A stretch of DNA of 64,000 nucleotides from Sphingomonas psychrotolerans (GCF_002796605.1 NZ_CP024923.1:3169501-3233500), one strand, 5' to 3'; counted from the first letter of the stretch, positions 9,695 through 18,551 are shown. The notes: generated by a model from the sequence alone, not told the origin. Made by a program: numbers and translations.

Positions 9695-11149
9695 ATGCAC
9701 CGTCCGATCCGCCGTAACCGCCAAGCGCCGCTGAACGTCTGCTGGCAATGCATCGGCGAAGATATCGTCAGCGCCGAGATTCGAGCCGAGCAACCGCGGC
9801 GCACCTGCAGCTATTGCCGAATACGCAGGGCGGCGATCCGCCTCGACGATCTCGCCCGCCGGGTCGATCCGGTGTTCCAGAACATCGTGGGTGAGGCCGA
9901 GGCCGGGTTCGTGGTGCGCGATGGCAATCCCGACTGGGCGCCGAATGGCGAATACCCCAGCCAAATCATGACCGAGATCCTCGAGGCCGACACCGACGAG
10001 ATCGGCCGCGACCTCGTCTCCGCCCTCGCCGAACGCCACCGCTTCCACGTCAACGATGGCGGGTTCGACTATTATGATGACACATCGGACGTCTACACGA
10101 TCCTCGACGCCGAGGATGACTGGTTCGGGCGCGGGTGGGAGAGCTTCTGCGATGAGCTGAAGCATCAGCGGCGCTTCTTCCTTGATCAAAGCGCGCATGT
10201 GCTCGACGAGATCTTCGGCCCGATCCTGCGAGAAGAATGGCCGCCGGGCAGCGCGATAAGCACGATCGGCCCCGACACCCACCACACGCACATCTTCCGC
10301 GCCCGGGACGCCAATGAGCGCGGCGAGCAGGAGAAGATCTACCGCCAGCGCCGCCGCCGGCTCGGCGCCCCACCACCCGGCGTTGCTGGGTCAGGACGGA
10401 TGAATGCTGCGGGGATCAGCGTGTTCTACGGCTCGTTCGACCGGGACACCTGCGTCGCTGAACTGCGCACCCCGGTGGGCGGGTTCGCGATCGTCGGCCG
10501 GTTCGAGATCCTGAGACCGTTGCGCGTGCTCGACCTGACCCGGCTCGAAGCCGATCCCGAGCGGATGAGCTATTTCGACGAGCATTACGCCCAGCGCATG
10601 GCCTATTCGGCATTCATGCGCGGCTTCCATGCCGAGGTCAGGCGCGCGGTCATCCCGGGACGGGAGACACTCGACTACCTGCCGACCCAGGTCATCGCCG
10701 AATATCTCTGGTCGCGCGCCGAGCCGGGCATCGACGGCATCGTGTTCGGCTCGGCGCAGATCACCGATTCCGCCAATAACGTCGTGCTATTCCCGAACGC
10801 CGCCTCCGTCGAGGGCGCAGACGAGGAGACCGAGCGCAAAATCCGCTATTTCCACCACCGCCCGGCGCGCAGCGACGAGGATGCCGACGAAGAAGATCAG
10901 CAAGACCGGGATTGGATCACCTTTGAGCCGCAGGCCGGCGCCGATGTTGATGCGCCAGCAAATGACCCTAATAACGACGACAACTGGCTCGCGGGGCTGC
11001 TCGAACCCGTAGACCGGGTGCCCGACCTCGGCCCAGCGCTCCGGCTTGGCGATCATGAAGTGTCGCGCATCCGCGTCGATGGCATTCGCTACGTCACTCA
11101 CCCAATCCAGGTCGAGTTCGACGAATGGGAAGATCACGGGTTGTTTTGA
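9695..11149 (+). CDS. HEPN/RES N-terminal domain protein with RES (NAD+-degrading toxin-like) domain
   Basis: The product has 484 residues. The N-terminus has two cysteine pairs (C16/C19 and C38/C41) of zinc-ribbon type followed by an acidic helical region, as in HEPN/RES N-terminal domain 1 proteins. The RES domain spans about 195-370: HIFRAR, GRMNAAGISVFYGSFDRDTCVAEL with conserved Arg, Tyr and Glu. RES-domain toxins break down NAD+ by phosphorolysis in known Xre-RES systems. No Xre-type antitoxin gene is adjacent, so this belongs to the larger stand-alone class. It is divergent from the nuclease gene ending at 8110 and faces abiEii. Role in phage defence is inferred from location only. Confidence 0.8.
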   Translation: MHRPIRRNRQAPLNVCWQCIGEDIVSAEIRAEQPRRTCSYCRIRRAAIRLDDLARRVDPVFQNIVGEAEAGFVVRDGNPDWAPNGEYPSQIMTEILEADTDEIGRDLVSALAERHRFHVNDGGFDYYDDTSDVYTILDAEDDWFGRGWESFCDELKHQRRFFLDQSAHVLDEIFGPILREEWPPGSAISTIGPDTHHTHIFRARDANERGEQEKIYRQRRRRLGAPPPGVAGSGRMNAAGISVFYGSFDRDTCVAELRTPVGGFAIVGRFEILRPLRVLDLTRLEADPERMSYFDEHYAQRMAYSAFMRGFHAEVRRAVIPGRETLDYLPTQVIAEYLWSRAEPGIDGIVFGSAQITDSANNVVLFPNAASVEGADEETERKIRYFHHRPARSDEDADEEDQQDRDWITFEPQAGADVDAPANDPNNDDNWLAGLLEPVDRVPDLGPALRLGDHEVSRIRVDGIRYVTHPIQVEFDEWEDHGLF

Positions 11150-11302
11150 TCGATGAGCGTCTCTCGCGGCATTTTTGCGAGGATCGCCGGGCGTGATGTA
11201 ATTATGCACAACCTGAACACCTGCGGCATCGTTCGTCAACGCGATGTCGGCATCCTCATTTCTGCGCCTAAACCGGCCAGGTAGGGAGCGGCCTAGCAGC
11301 GG

Positions 11303-12199
11303 TCACCAGGGAAGCGACCGGTAAAATGCTTCGATCCGCGCATAGCGCTCATCGAATGGAGGCAAGCTCGCGAGCTCGAGCTTGAGCGTGCCCCAGTCTG
11401 CCTCCGCACGCCGGCGCACTTCGGGATCGGCCAGCGATCCCACCGTCGGCGTAATCCCGCGCGTTCCACATTTCTCGACTAGCGTCTCGTGAATCCGCTC
11501 CAGATCGTGCTTCTGCAGGGGATGATCGTCGAGGAGGAAGGCGATGTCGTAAACGTCCTGCCGACGATAGCGATCGCGGCCGGGTTGCTGCAGGAGCGCC
11601 CGCAGCTTCTCGGCAATTATCTCATGGAGCGTGAAGGCGCGTACCGCGGCGCCCGCGTTTGCGAGGTTGAGCTCCTGGAACTGATAAACCTGGTCGCGGA
11701 AGCTGATCTCGACATCAACCACGCGGGTCGCCTGGCCGGCTTCGAGCTGGGCCTGCTCACGGCCGCCCCGAACGGCCGAGCCGATCCGGACCAGCAGCGC
11801 GGGGAAGTCCATATTCTCGAAATTCTGTGGGCGCGGCCGCTTTATGACCCGTTGGACGCGGCAAATCAGATCCAGATATCCGAGCTGGATCGCAACCCGC
11901 GGCAATTGCGCATTGAGCTCCTGCACCAACATCTTGTCATAGTCGGCCGGGCCCACCGACGCGCTGAAATCGACGTCGCCGGTCACCCGCTCGCTCTTGA
12001 AGGCCAGCGCCATGAGCGCACCGCCCTTGAGAACGAGCGTCGTCGCGAGGCTAGGAGTGAGGCCGATCGTCGCCAGCACGATCTCGGTTACCTGGCGGTT
12101 ACGGTACAGAACGGGGTTCGCACGGGCCGCCTCCACCCAAGCGCGGATGTCGACGTCGACGATCTCCGCCGGGCCGCCGGGTTCGAGACCCTCAAGCAT
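11303..12199 (-). CDS. abiEii: AbiEii-type nucleotidyltransferase toxin
   Basis: The product has 298 residues and the AbiEii/AbiGii signature: VLKGGALMAL (K58, G59, G60), then GDVDFS (D75, D77), the catalytic carboxylates of DNA polymerase-beta-like nucleotidyltransferases. LHEIIAEKLRALLQQ and RRQDVYDIAFLLD match the conserved C-terminal half. Characterised relatives (AbiEii, MenT) transfer nucleotides to RNA, for example tRNA ends, and stop growth. The start ATG overlaps the end of the upstream antitoxin gene by 8 bases, so translation is probably coupled. Together they form a type IV abortive-infection/toxin-antitoxin pair. Confidence 0.9.
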   Translation of the reverse strand: MLEGLEPGGPAEIVDVDIRAWVEAARANPVLYRNRQVTEIVLATIGLTPSLATTLVLKGGALMALAFKSERVTGDVDFSASVGPADYDKMLVQELNAQLPRVAIQLGYLDLICRVQRVIKRPRPQNFENMDFPALLVRIGSAVRGGREQAQLEAGQATRVVDVEISFRDQVYQFQELNLANAGAAVRAFTLHEIIAEKLRALLQQPGRDRYRRQDVYDIAFLLDDHPLQKHDLERIHETLVEKCGTRGITPTVGSLADPEVRRRAEADWGTLKLELASLPPFDERYARIEAFYRSLPW

Positions 12200-13073
12200 T
12201 TATCGAGATCATCCAGCGCTCCGAGAAGATGGGGGCATAGAGCCCATCGGGATCGAGTTTGCGGGAGCCTCCACGCTGCGCGAAGGCCTCCCATTTCTGG
12301 ATCCGCTCGTCCTCGATGCCGAGCCGCTCGTTGAAGATGTACCCTGCGCGCACCTTAGCGATCTTGCTGTCGAGACTATCGACCCCGGCGATGATCGCAT
12401 CGCTCCAGTTGAGCGCCTGAGCATCCCATACATCGAGCACATGGCGTATCCCGCCACACAATGCGGGCGCGTCCAGCATGTCGGCGAAGGTCCGTCCAAT
12501 ATCGGTGATGCGCGTTCGCTCCCCGCTGAGCGTCGTCGGCGTTGCGGGGTGGCTGGTCTCGTGGACGATCACGGGGCGGCGGCGCACCTTGTCCTTGAAG
12601 CCGAAGCGTACGAGCGTCGGAGCGTCAATGTGATCCCCCTCGAGGCGATCGGCGGCGAGCCGCTCGTCTCGCAACTCGTTCCAGATCCGGCGCGTGGGGG
12701 TCGAGAGATGCAGTGCCTCCGGGCTGCGATCCGTCAGGCCGTAGCGCTCCATGGCGGATAGATGCGAGACATAGCAGAAGGGGTCGGCGATCGAAGCGAC
12801 CTCTTCGGCCGAGCCCGCTCGCGTCGATTGGACCACCCGCCACATGCCGAGGCGAAAATCGGCGTCAGGGGCGATTGCCTGCCGGGCTCTCAGCCGGCGC
12901 TGGGCGTTGCGCATGCGGTCGTGGTCCCAGGCAGCGGGTAAGCGCGACAGGGGTACGCCGTCCCAGCTGCGTTCCGCATAAATCCGTGCACCGAGCCGAT
13001 AGAACTCGTAATCGGTAATGACTGGCATATCCGATTCGATCAGCGCCAGTTCGAGAGCGTCGTTCAGGTTCAT
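12192..13073 (-). CDS. abiEi: AbiEi-type antitoxin and repressor
   Basis: The product has 293 residues and is immediately upstream of abiEii in the usual antitoxin-toxin order. It carries an N-terminal winged-helix-like segment (MNLNDALELALIESDMPVIT ... YRLGARIY), and the middle and C-terminal part (YVSHLSAMERYGLTDR, TDIGRTFADMLDAPALCGG, AIIAGVDSLDSKIAKVRAGYIFNERLG) match the AbiEi C-terminal antitoxin domain. ATG at 13073 is chosen because the frame upstream runs through palindromic DNA without coding character. The first palindrome ends three bases before this ATG, so no ribosome-binding site is present; a leaderless-like or weak start is possible. It probably represses its own operon through the palindromes at 13077-13226. 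Confidence 0.85.
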   Translation of the reverse strand: MNLNDALELALIESDMPVITDYEFYRLGARIYAERSWDGVPLSRLPAAWDHDRMRNAQRRLRARQAIAPDADFRLGMWRVVQSTRAGSAEEVASIADPFCYVSHLSAMERYGLTDRSPEALHLSTPTRRIWNELRDERLAADRLEGDHIDAPTLVRFGFKDKVRRRPVIVHETSHPATPTTLSGERTRITDIGRTFADMLDAPALCGGIRHVLDVWDAQALNWSDAIIAGVDSLDSKIAKVRAGYIFNERLGIEDERIQKWEAFAQRGGSRKLDPDGLYAPIFSERWMISINA

Positions 13074-13076
13074 ACG

Positions 13077-13119
13077 ACAGCACACCCTATACGTCCTTAG
13101 GACGTATAGGGTGTGCTGT
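13077..13119. repeat. Perfect 43-bp palindrome, probable AbiEi operator 1
   Basis: Two 21-base arms (beginning ACAGCACACCCTATACG and ending CGTATAGGGTGTGCTGT) are perfectly complementary around a single central T. The inner core CTATACGTCCT/AGGACGTATAG is shared with the second palindrome. It covers the likely -10 region and the leader of abiEi. In Streptococcus AbiEi binds two inverted repeats upstream of its operon; the arrangement here fits that. Confidence 0.75.
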
Positions 13120-13129
13120 ACGATGTCAA
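13101..13129 (-). promoter_or_regulatory. Candidate sigma-70 promoter of abiEi-abiEii
   Basis: Perfect TTGACA at 13129-13124 on the minus strand lies just outside operator 1; a -10-like TACGTC (17-base spacer) or TATACG (15-base spacer) falls inside the palindrome. A repressor bound to the palindrome would block RNA polymerase. Confidence 0.5.
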
Positions 13130-13185
13130 CGCGCTTGCCGCCGGCCGATCGTTCCAAAGATCCAGAGTCAGTTGACCAGAAGCCT

Positions 13186-13226
13186 GTCCGGGATGTATAC
13201 GTCCTAAGGACGTATACATCCCGGAC
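13186..13226. repeat. Perfect 41-bp palindrome, probable AbiEi operator 2
   Basis: Two 20-base arms (GTCCGGGATGTATACGTCCT and its complement) flank a central A. The inner core TATACGTCCT is identical to that of operator 1; the outer arms differ. The centre lies 108 bases upstream of the first centre, so looping or cooperative binding could connect the sites. Confidence 0.7.
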
Positions 13227-13335
13227 TGGTTCCAAACGCCCGCCGAGCAAACGACGCTGCCCGGTTCTCCCACGCTTGGGGAGAAGCGTATGCTGCCGCT
13301 GCGAGCCTGATGAACACGAGCAAATTGGTAGCACA

Positions 13336-14781
13336 TCAGCCCTCTGCGCGATCTTCATCGTCGTACGGCTGGTCAAACCCGGCTTCATCCCCAGCTGCGC
13401 CAACCCCGCTGCCGCTTTGCGTATCGCCGGTGTCCGCGAGCAGGTCGCGTAGCAGCTCGAGCTTTGCGAGCAGCTCGTCGAAGGTGACAATCCGGACATC
13501 CTTCAACTGGCTCCGGAACAGTTCGAAGCCCGCGCGCTTGTCGCGGTTTTCCGGCGTACGGCCGGCGACCACGACGCAGTCGACCGCATGCGCTTCGATG
13601 GCGGCATAGTCCGAATTGTCCTTGAGCAGTGGCAACGTCTTGATGAACTTGGCGCGCTGGTCGAGCACCTGGGTGATGGCGCCCGACAATTTTCCGTGCG
13701 GCGGCCATACCTCGCCACGATAGAGAGGCCCGACCAGCTCGGTATCGGGCCGCTTGATCTCGACCAGCGCGGCGTTCTGGGTTCGATCGTTCTTGTAGAG
13801 AAAATCGGCGAACTTCTGGCCATTGCCGCCAAAGCGGATGCCGCCCACCGGCGTGCCGCTCGCGACAAGGACGACCGGATACCCGAACACCATCGACAGG
13901 ATGAAGGGATTAGCATCGAACAGCGTTTGCCAGCGCGGCTCGGAAGCGTTCTCGGCCATCAGGTCCCGAAAACGCGCGATCAGCGCCTCGAGGCTGACCA
14001 GCTGGATGTCGCGTTGCAGGGCGGCGAATTCGAGCGGATCCTTTTGCGCCAGCACCTTGGCATTGGCTGCTGCAGCCCGGGCCACGCCGATACGGTCCTT
14101 GCCCCTGAGAGCGGTACCTGCCAGCTGCGGGCCGCCCAGCAGCTTGTGAATGGTGCCCGCCTGATAGGGCCGGCCCTGCAAGGGAAAGCGCGTCGCGTCG
14201 AGCGCGTGGAGCAGCATATCGTTGGCGGCGATCGTCCGCTCGATCCGGCTCTCGTTCTGGTAATTGCGTGCGACCCGCCCGAAGTGCAGCCGCAGATCCT
14301 CATAGTCGCCGGAATTGAGGTGGAAGATATCGCCCTCAATCCGCGTCGCGTCCGGACCGATCGCCAGATGGGCAATTCCGTCGATATCCCGAATGACATT
14401 GAGCAACGGCGCGATCAGGGTGGTGACACCGAGGCCATAGGCAGGATCGCGGATGAACATGGGCGGCAGGCGCTCGTCGAGAAAGGCGATCGCCTCCTCG
14501 CGGGTCTCGGGCGGGGTATAGGGCTCGGTCAGCGCGAAGCTTATCGACTTGAGCGGCGCGTACTTGCCGGTGAGAAAGCGTTCCGTCGGTCGCGTGTAGG
14601 TCGGGTAGGTGATCAGTTCGTCTTCGCCGATATGCACTTCGAACAGCAGGCGGTTCGGCAACTTTTCAGAGGGCTTCAGCTCCGGATTCGCGATCCGGCT
14701 GATCACCCTGCTCATCTGCAGCGTATAGGCCATGCCGATACTGGTAGCATCCAGCAGCAAGTCGAAATCGGTTGCTGCCAT
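13336..14781 (-). CDS. sduA: Shedu immune nuclease SduA (DUF4263)
   Basis: The product has 481 residues. The C-terminal third is a DUF4263/Shedu nuclease domain: W284 and NPFIL in the entry helix, then ADFLY (D326), ALVEIKRP (E341, K343) and AITQVLDQ (Q371), i.e. the D ... E-x-K ... Q pattern of PD-(D/E)XK enzymes. The N-terminal 270 residues would be the variable sensor part seen in Shedu proteins. Single-gene Shedu systems protect against phages by cutting DNA. The last 30 residues are acidic and disordered. It sits between the abiE pair and a relaxase relic and is transcribed alone on the minus strand. Confidence 0.85.
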   Translation of the reverse strand: MAATDFDLLLDATSIGMAYTLQMSRVISRIANPELKPSEKLPNRLLFEVHIGEDELITYPTYTRPTERFLTGKYAPLKSISFALTEPYTPPETREEAIAFLDERLPPMFIRDPAYGLGVTTLIAPLLNVIRDIDGIAHLAIGPDATRIEGDIFHLNSGDYEDLRLHFGRVARNYQNESRIERTIAANDMLLHALDATRFPLQGRPYQAGTIHKLLGGPQLAGTALRGKDRIGVARAAAANAKVLAQKDPLEFAALQRDIQLVSLEALIARFRDLMAENASEPRWQTLFDANPFILSMVFGYPVVLVASGTPVGGIRFGGNGQKFADFLYKNDRTQNAALVEIKRPDTELVGPLYRGEVWPPHGKLSGAITQVLDQRAKFIKTLPLLKDNSDYAAIEAHAVDCVVVAGRTPENRDKRAGFELFRSQLKDVRIVTFDELLAKLELLRDLLADTGDTQSGSGVGAAGDEAGFDQPYDDEDRAEG

Positions 14782-15289
14782 GAGAACTCTCCAGTCTTGC
14801 GCGCGAGATCGGCATCGGCGCTACGTGGTCGCGCGTGGGACCTGCCGCGATGCAGGAACGCGATACGCGAACGGCTCTAGCATTTCTCTTCCGGAACGAT
14901 CCAGTCGTGCAGTGACCACGCTCCCCTGCTCGGGACCTGCTGAACACATGAGGCCGATGGTCTGCGGGCGAGAAGCGCGCCCGCCGCCTCTGCGAAGCGG
15001 AGAGGCTTCGCTCGTGCGTGTCCGCGTGACGTTGGCGACCGGGTAGGCGGGAACTGGCCAAAAGTCGCGCACGCCACCTCGTCGATGCCTGCTTGCGCCC
15101 TCCATGTTGAAGCATGCCGAGCCAGCACCGGCGCATCCGCCGCCTCACCCGACGATCTCCGCTTTCCAGGCACGCCTCCCCGAAAGGCGCCCAGCACCAA
15201 CGGTCCCTTTCGTCAGTCGACGAACACGCGCAAAGCGGGAGTGCTCGAGGTGCGAGGTCGTACGGTCCGGCGCCGCCCGTCGCGTGCGC
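14782..15289. other. Stretch without a recognisable gene
   Basis: About 500 bases upstream of sduA and downstream of the relaxase relic. Short open frames on both strands have no family resemblance. In complete ICEs with this relaxase type a traG gene often follows, but I find no trace of it, so this is likely a deletion junction plus the sduA promoter. Confidence 0.45.
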
Positions 15290-16527
15290 TCAGAAAATCG
15301 AAGGCCCGCCCCGCCCCCGCCCGATCGTCCAGCTGATGCCGTCGCCGCGCAGGATTCCGGACACCGGCTTGCCGATATGCCGCTCGAGCCCCGGCCGCCA
15401 TCGCACGAGCGTGAAATCGTGCACGCACTCGATCAGCGCGAAGCGCCCGCTGACCAGATCGACGCGCCGCCAGCAGGTCATGCCGATAGCGCGTCGCGCT
15501 CTCCGATCCCTCGGCAAGACCCAGCGCGATCAGCCACTGTCGCCGGCGTTGCTGCGCCTCACGCACCTCGCCGCCAAACCCTGCCTCGCGCAGCGGCAGA
15601 GGTTCGGCTGCGACCAGCCCGCGATCAAGCCAGGTCGCCGCGTCCGCCTCGACCAACCGCGACAGCGGTTGCGGGGACAGGATCTCGACCGCAACGGGCC
15701 GGCCCCGCACCAGCTTCGCTTCATACGCCGCAGCCCGGTCAAGATGGTCGCCGAAGATGGTCCATTGCCCGAGGGCTCGCGGGTGAGGTTCGAACCGAGC
15801 CGGCGCATCGCCTCGAGTCTGCGGACATGGGTCTCGGCGAACGCTTCGGTCGCGCTGGGATCGTGGCGCAGATGGGCGTCGATATCGTAGCGTCCGCCAT
15901 CGGCCGCCGCGACCGCAGCGATCGTCCGATCAATCTCCCGCACCTCGGCCCGCAGCGCCTCGATGCGCACGACTGCGCCCTCGGGCATGAAATCGAGGAC
16001 CGCCCCCTTTCCCACGTCGACAAAGTGGCTGCGACCGTCGATCCCGTCGACGATCAGGTAATGGCGATCGGCATGCTCGTCGGCGAGACCGCGTGCCATC
16101 ACCCTTCCCACCAGCGGCCGTGCCTCGACGGCAGAATCGTAGATGACCTGATCGGCCGGCGCGCGCTCCAGCCGGCGACGCGTGAATTCGCGCTGCATCG
16201 TGCGGACGATGTCACCGCGTTCGCCCAGCCGCCGTAGCGTGTCGTCGAAGCCGGATGCCAGCCGCCAGTTTATACAGCTCGCCTTGAGGACGACACGGCG
16301 CGATCGATAGGCGGCGTGAGTACCGTGACTGGCAAGGACGCGACCGACCCGGCGCCGCGGCCGATCCTGCTGCCGCTGAAGGCCTTGCTGCGGCCGCCGA
16401 ACGGCATCGCGCCGCCGCCCGCCAGATTGGCCGCCGCGAGCACGCGCCCGAGATATTTCCGCGGGCGTTTGCCGCCGGTGCTGCGCATGCGCCCGAGCCG
16501 CGGCTCGAACTCTTCTTCGTCGGCCAT
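15290..16527 (-). pseudogene. Relic of a DUF3363-type conjugative relaxase
   Basis: Pieces of one relaxase appear in order in three frames. The N-terminus (16527 to about 16300, MADEEEFEPRLGRMRSTGGK) is followed after about 16279 by the region just before DUF3363 (INWRLASGFDDTLRRLGERG). The DUF3363 domain follows (GDIVRTMQREFTR, ARPLVGRVMARGLADEHADR, GRYDIDAHLRHDPSATEAF). A frameshift near 15765 leads to RGRPVAVEILSPQPLSRLVE and LREAGFGGEVREA. A second frameshift with a deletion near 15470 leads to VDLVSGRFALIE and GDGISWTIGRGRGGPSI. About 300 residues containing the HUH nicking core are missing at about 16279. It cannot nick DNA and shows that the island descends from a conjugative or mobilisable element. 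Confidence 0.85.
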
Positions 16528-16805
16528 GATGGCAGTCAGCTATGGGTTTCGAACCAGCATGGCGCGCTTGGCCGGCGCTGAAAACCGTGCCGCCGAACCC
16601 CGCGAAATTCCGCGGTTTCCGGCAAAAACGACACTGTCGCTCGAAGACCAGTGCCAAATTTTTTTCCAAAAAACGATGTGCAGACAACTACTTGCGGCAC
16701 CACCGGTGCCGCAGCTTTATCTTGCCTTACGCCGAGGCCCCTCAAATTCCCGCCTTTTGAACGCGATCAGCCCGAAATGGTGCAATCATCAACGGTTTCG
16801 AAAGC

Positions 16806-17159
16806 GTGCGATGCGACCATGTCATAATGCAGCGCAGCTCATCAGCCAGACGTGCACCCGCGCGGCGCCGCCATACTCCGAAGCGTCAGGAAAGCCGTGG
16901 CAGTTTCCGGCGAACAGTGGTCTCACTCTCGCTGATTACGGGCGCCGCGACGTGGCTCCTCGCACCCGATCTTAAGTCGCTTTGGGCGCAATCGACACTG
17001 TCCCCGGAGGCGCTGAAAGCGAGAGAGACAGCGGTTTTCTACGCGAGATGCGACGAAGCGCGGGCTGCAGGCGTGGCGCCGATGCGCCGTGGCGAACCCG
17101 GCTATCGCGAAGATTTGGATGGCGATAGTGACGGCCTCGCCTGCGAACCATATCGGTAG
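16806..17159 (+). CDS. Excalibur calcium-binding domain protein
   Basis: The 117-residue product has a basic N-terminus, one hydrophobic segment (VVSLSLITGAATWLLA, about 38-55, signal anchor) and a C-terminal Excalibur motif: FYARCDEARAAGVAPMRRG then DLDGDSDGLACE, with the calcium-loop aspartates DxDxDG and two cysteines. Such domains occur in exported nucleases and surface proteins. ATG 16827 is an alternative start. It lies alone between the relaxase relic and the nucleotidyltransferase gene; the role is unknown. Confidence 0.75.
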   Translation: MRCDHVIMQRSSSARRAPARRRHTPKRQESRGSFRRTVVSLSLITGAATWLLAPDLKSLWAQSTLSPEALKARETAVFYARCDEARAAGVAPMRRGEPGYREDLDGDSDGLACEPYR

Positions 17160-17285
17160 CCGTGCCGCCCGATTGGCAGATGCTGCGCGACCAATCGCGT
17201 GCGCGCCTAGACGCCGCGCAGAGCGCGATCGATCGCGAATAGCGTTGCGTTTTGAAGAGACGCGGCGACCAACTGCAGGTTGGAA

Positions 17286-18191
17286 TTACTCGCTGACGGC
17301 TGTTCGCAACTCCGTCAGACGCTCCTCGCAGAGTGCTGCAACGATGTCGCGGAGACGGGCGATGGATGCGGCGAGCGCCTGCAAATCCTCGGCGGAAATC
17401 GCGTAGCTCGCCGAGTAACGCGCCTCGACATACGCGCGCTTCAGACGCTCAAATCGAGCTCGATCCAGCTTCGTATCGCGAGGCCATGCCTCAACCAAAC
17501 GCGGGTCCTTGTCCTCCGCCAGTGACCGGAGGAATTTGATGTTATGAGAGCGCGGGAAGTATAGCGTCCGCACCAGAAGGAAGCAGATATAGTACCGCTC
17601 GCTGGCTTGGTGCAGCTCGAAGGCGGCCTCGTTGTTCCAACCCTTTTCGGTGTGGCTGACGCCTGTAGCGAGATAGCGTCCAGCGCTTTCAAACCAGTGG
17701 TCATAATACTCCCGCGCCATCCAATACGCATCTGACGCGCTGAGCGGCATCGGCGTAGCGAGCGGGTGGCAGGGCAACTCGTAAAGCGCGACGCCATCAC
17801 GGGCGATGTCGGTCCAGAAATACTCGCCGCGCTTGAGCGCCTGATTCACCTCGTCGAGCGAATGGACGATGATGTTGACCGGCCGCGCGATGCCGAGGTC
17901 GCGGGCGATCCGATCTTCGGCGACGTACCAATAATCGGCGATGTCGGTCAGGTCCTCGTGGCTGACGACGATCAGCAAATCGAAATCGGACTGATAGCCG
18001 TTCTCGGGCTCATCGACCCAATCGTCGCGAGCATAACTGCCGAACAGGATGATCTTGTAGACCTTGCCGTCGCGCTTGTGCGGCTTGGTCGCGGTCGCAA
18101 TCGCCTTGTCGAATTCTTCCAGCAGAATGTCACGCACACGCGCCAGTTCGCTCTGTTGCCGCTCGGGGAGATGATCCAACTCGTTCTTCAT
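17286..18191 (-). CDS. Nucleotidyltransferase-HEPN fusion protein
   Basis: The 302-residue product starts MKNELDHLPERQQ. Residues about 45-75 hold the minimal nucleotidyltransferase motif: ILFGSYARDDW followed by QSDFDLLIVV (D69, D71). The second half (about 175-300) is a HEPN domain: ASDAYWMAREYYDHWFESAG and EAAFELHQASERYYICFLLV. MNT and HEPN proteins normally form a toxin-antitoxin pair in which the MNT adenylylates the HEPN RNase; here they are one chain. I see no clear Rx4-6H motif, so RNase activity is uncertain. ATG 18191 is used; further upstream the frame is not convincing. The small sigma region 4 protein gene and parB lie upstream on the same strand. Confidence 0.85.
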   Translation of the reverse strand: MKNELDHLPERQQSELARVRDILLEEFDKAIATATKPHKRDGKVYKIILFGSYARDDWVDEPENGYQSDFDLLIVVSHEDLTDIADYWYVAEDRIARDLGIARPVNIIVHSLDEVNQALKRGEYFWTDIARDGVALYELPCHPLATPMPLSASDAYWMAREYYDHWFESAGRYLATGVSHTEKGWNNEAAFELHQASERYYICFLLVRTLYFPRSHNIKFLRSLAEDKDPRLVEAWPRDTKLDRARFERLKRAYVEARYSASYAISAEDLQALAASIARLRDIVAALCEERLTELRTAVSE

Positions 18192-18274
18192 GAGAAGCAC
18201 TCGTAACCGGCGTTGCGAGAAGCGCAAAACCTCGCCGGGCCAGAGCCCGGCGAGCAAGGATCAGCGGCGCGCCA

Positions 18275-18508
18275 TCAGCGTCTCGACGAGGTGTTCAGGC
18301 GGCGGTCGATGCTCGCCAAAGCCTTCGCCATGTGCCGCTCGACTTCCCACACCGCGAGCCCGGTACGCTCGGAGATCTCGATATAGCTCATGTCATCGAG
18401 CCGGGCGGCGAGGAAGATTTCGCGCCGCAGCCGGGGCAGTTTCCGGACCGCCCGTTCAATCCGCTGCAAGGTCACGGGGTCAGGATCATCGGTCATGATG
18501 TCCTCCAA
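18275..18508 (-). CDS. Small sigma-70 region 4-like DNA-binding protein
   Basis: The 77-residue product covers only a sigma region 4 type helix-turn-helix: RAVRKLPRLRREIFLAARLDDMSYIEISERTGLAVWEVERHMAKAL. There is no region 2, so it cannot be a full sigma factor. It may bind DNA or RNA polymerase as a regulator. An ATG at 18496 (MTDDPDP) is an alternative start. It lies between parB and the nucleotidyltransferase-HEPN gene with short gaps, so a common transcript is likely. Confidence 0.8.
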   Translation of the reverse strand: MEDIMTDDPDPVTLQRIERAVRKLPRLRREIFLAARLDDMSYIEISERTGLAVWEVERHMAKALASIDRRLNTSSRR

Positions 18509-18551
18509 GGTTCAGGAAAATCCGGCGGCGCGGTGGCCGCCGGACGTGCGC

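Noticed and set aside
13077..13226. Reading the two palindromes as a short CRISPR-like array or a MITE
   Set aside because: Only two units with different outer arms and no target duplication; operator function fits better.
15104..16237. Plus-strand frame of 377 codons
   Set aside because: It covers the relaxase relic in antisense and shows no family; the minus-strand pieces match DUF3363 in order.
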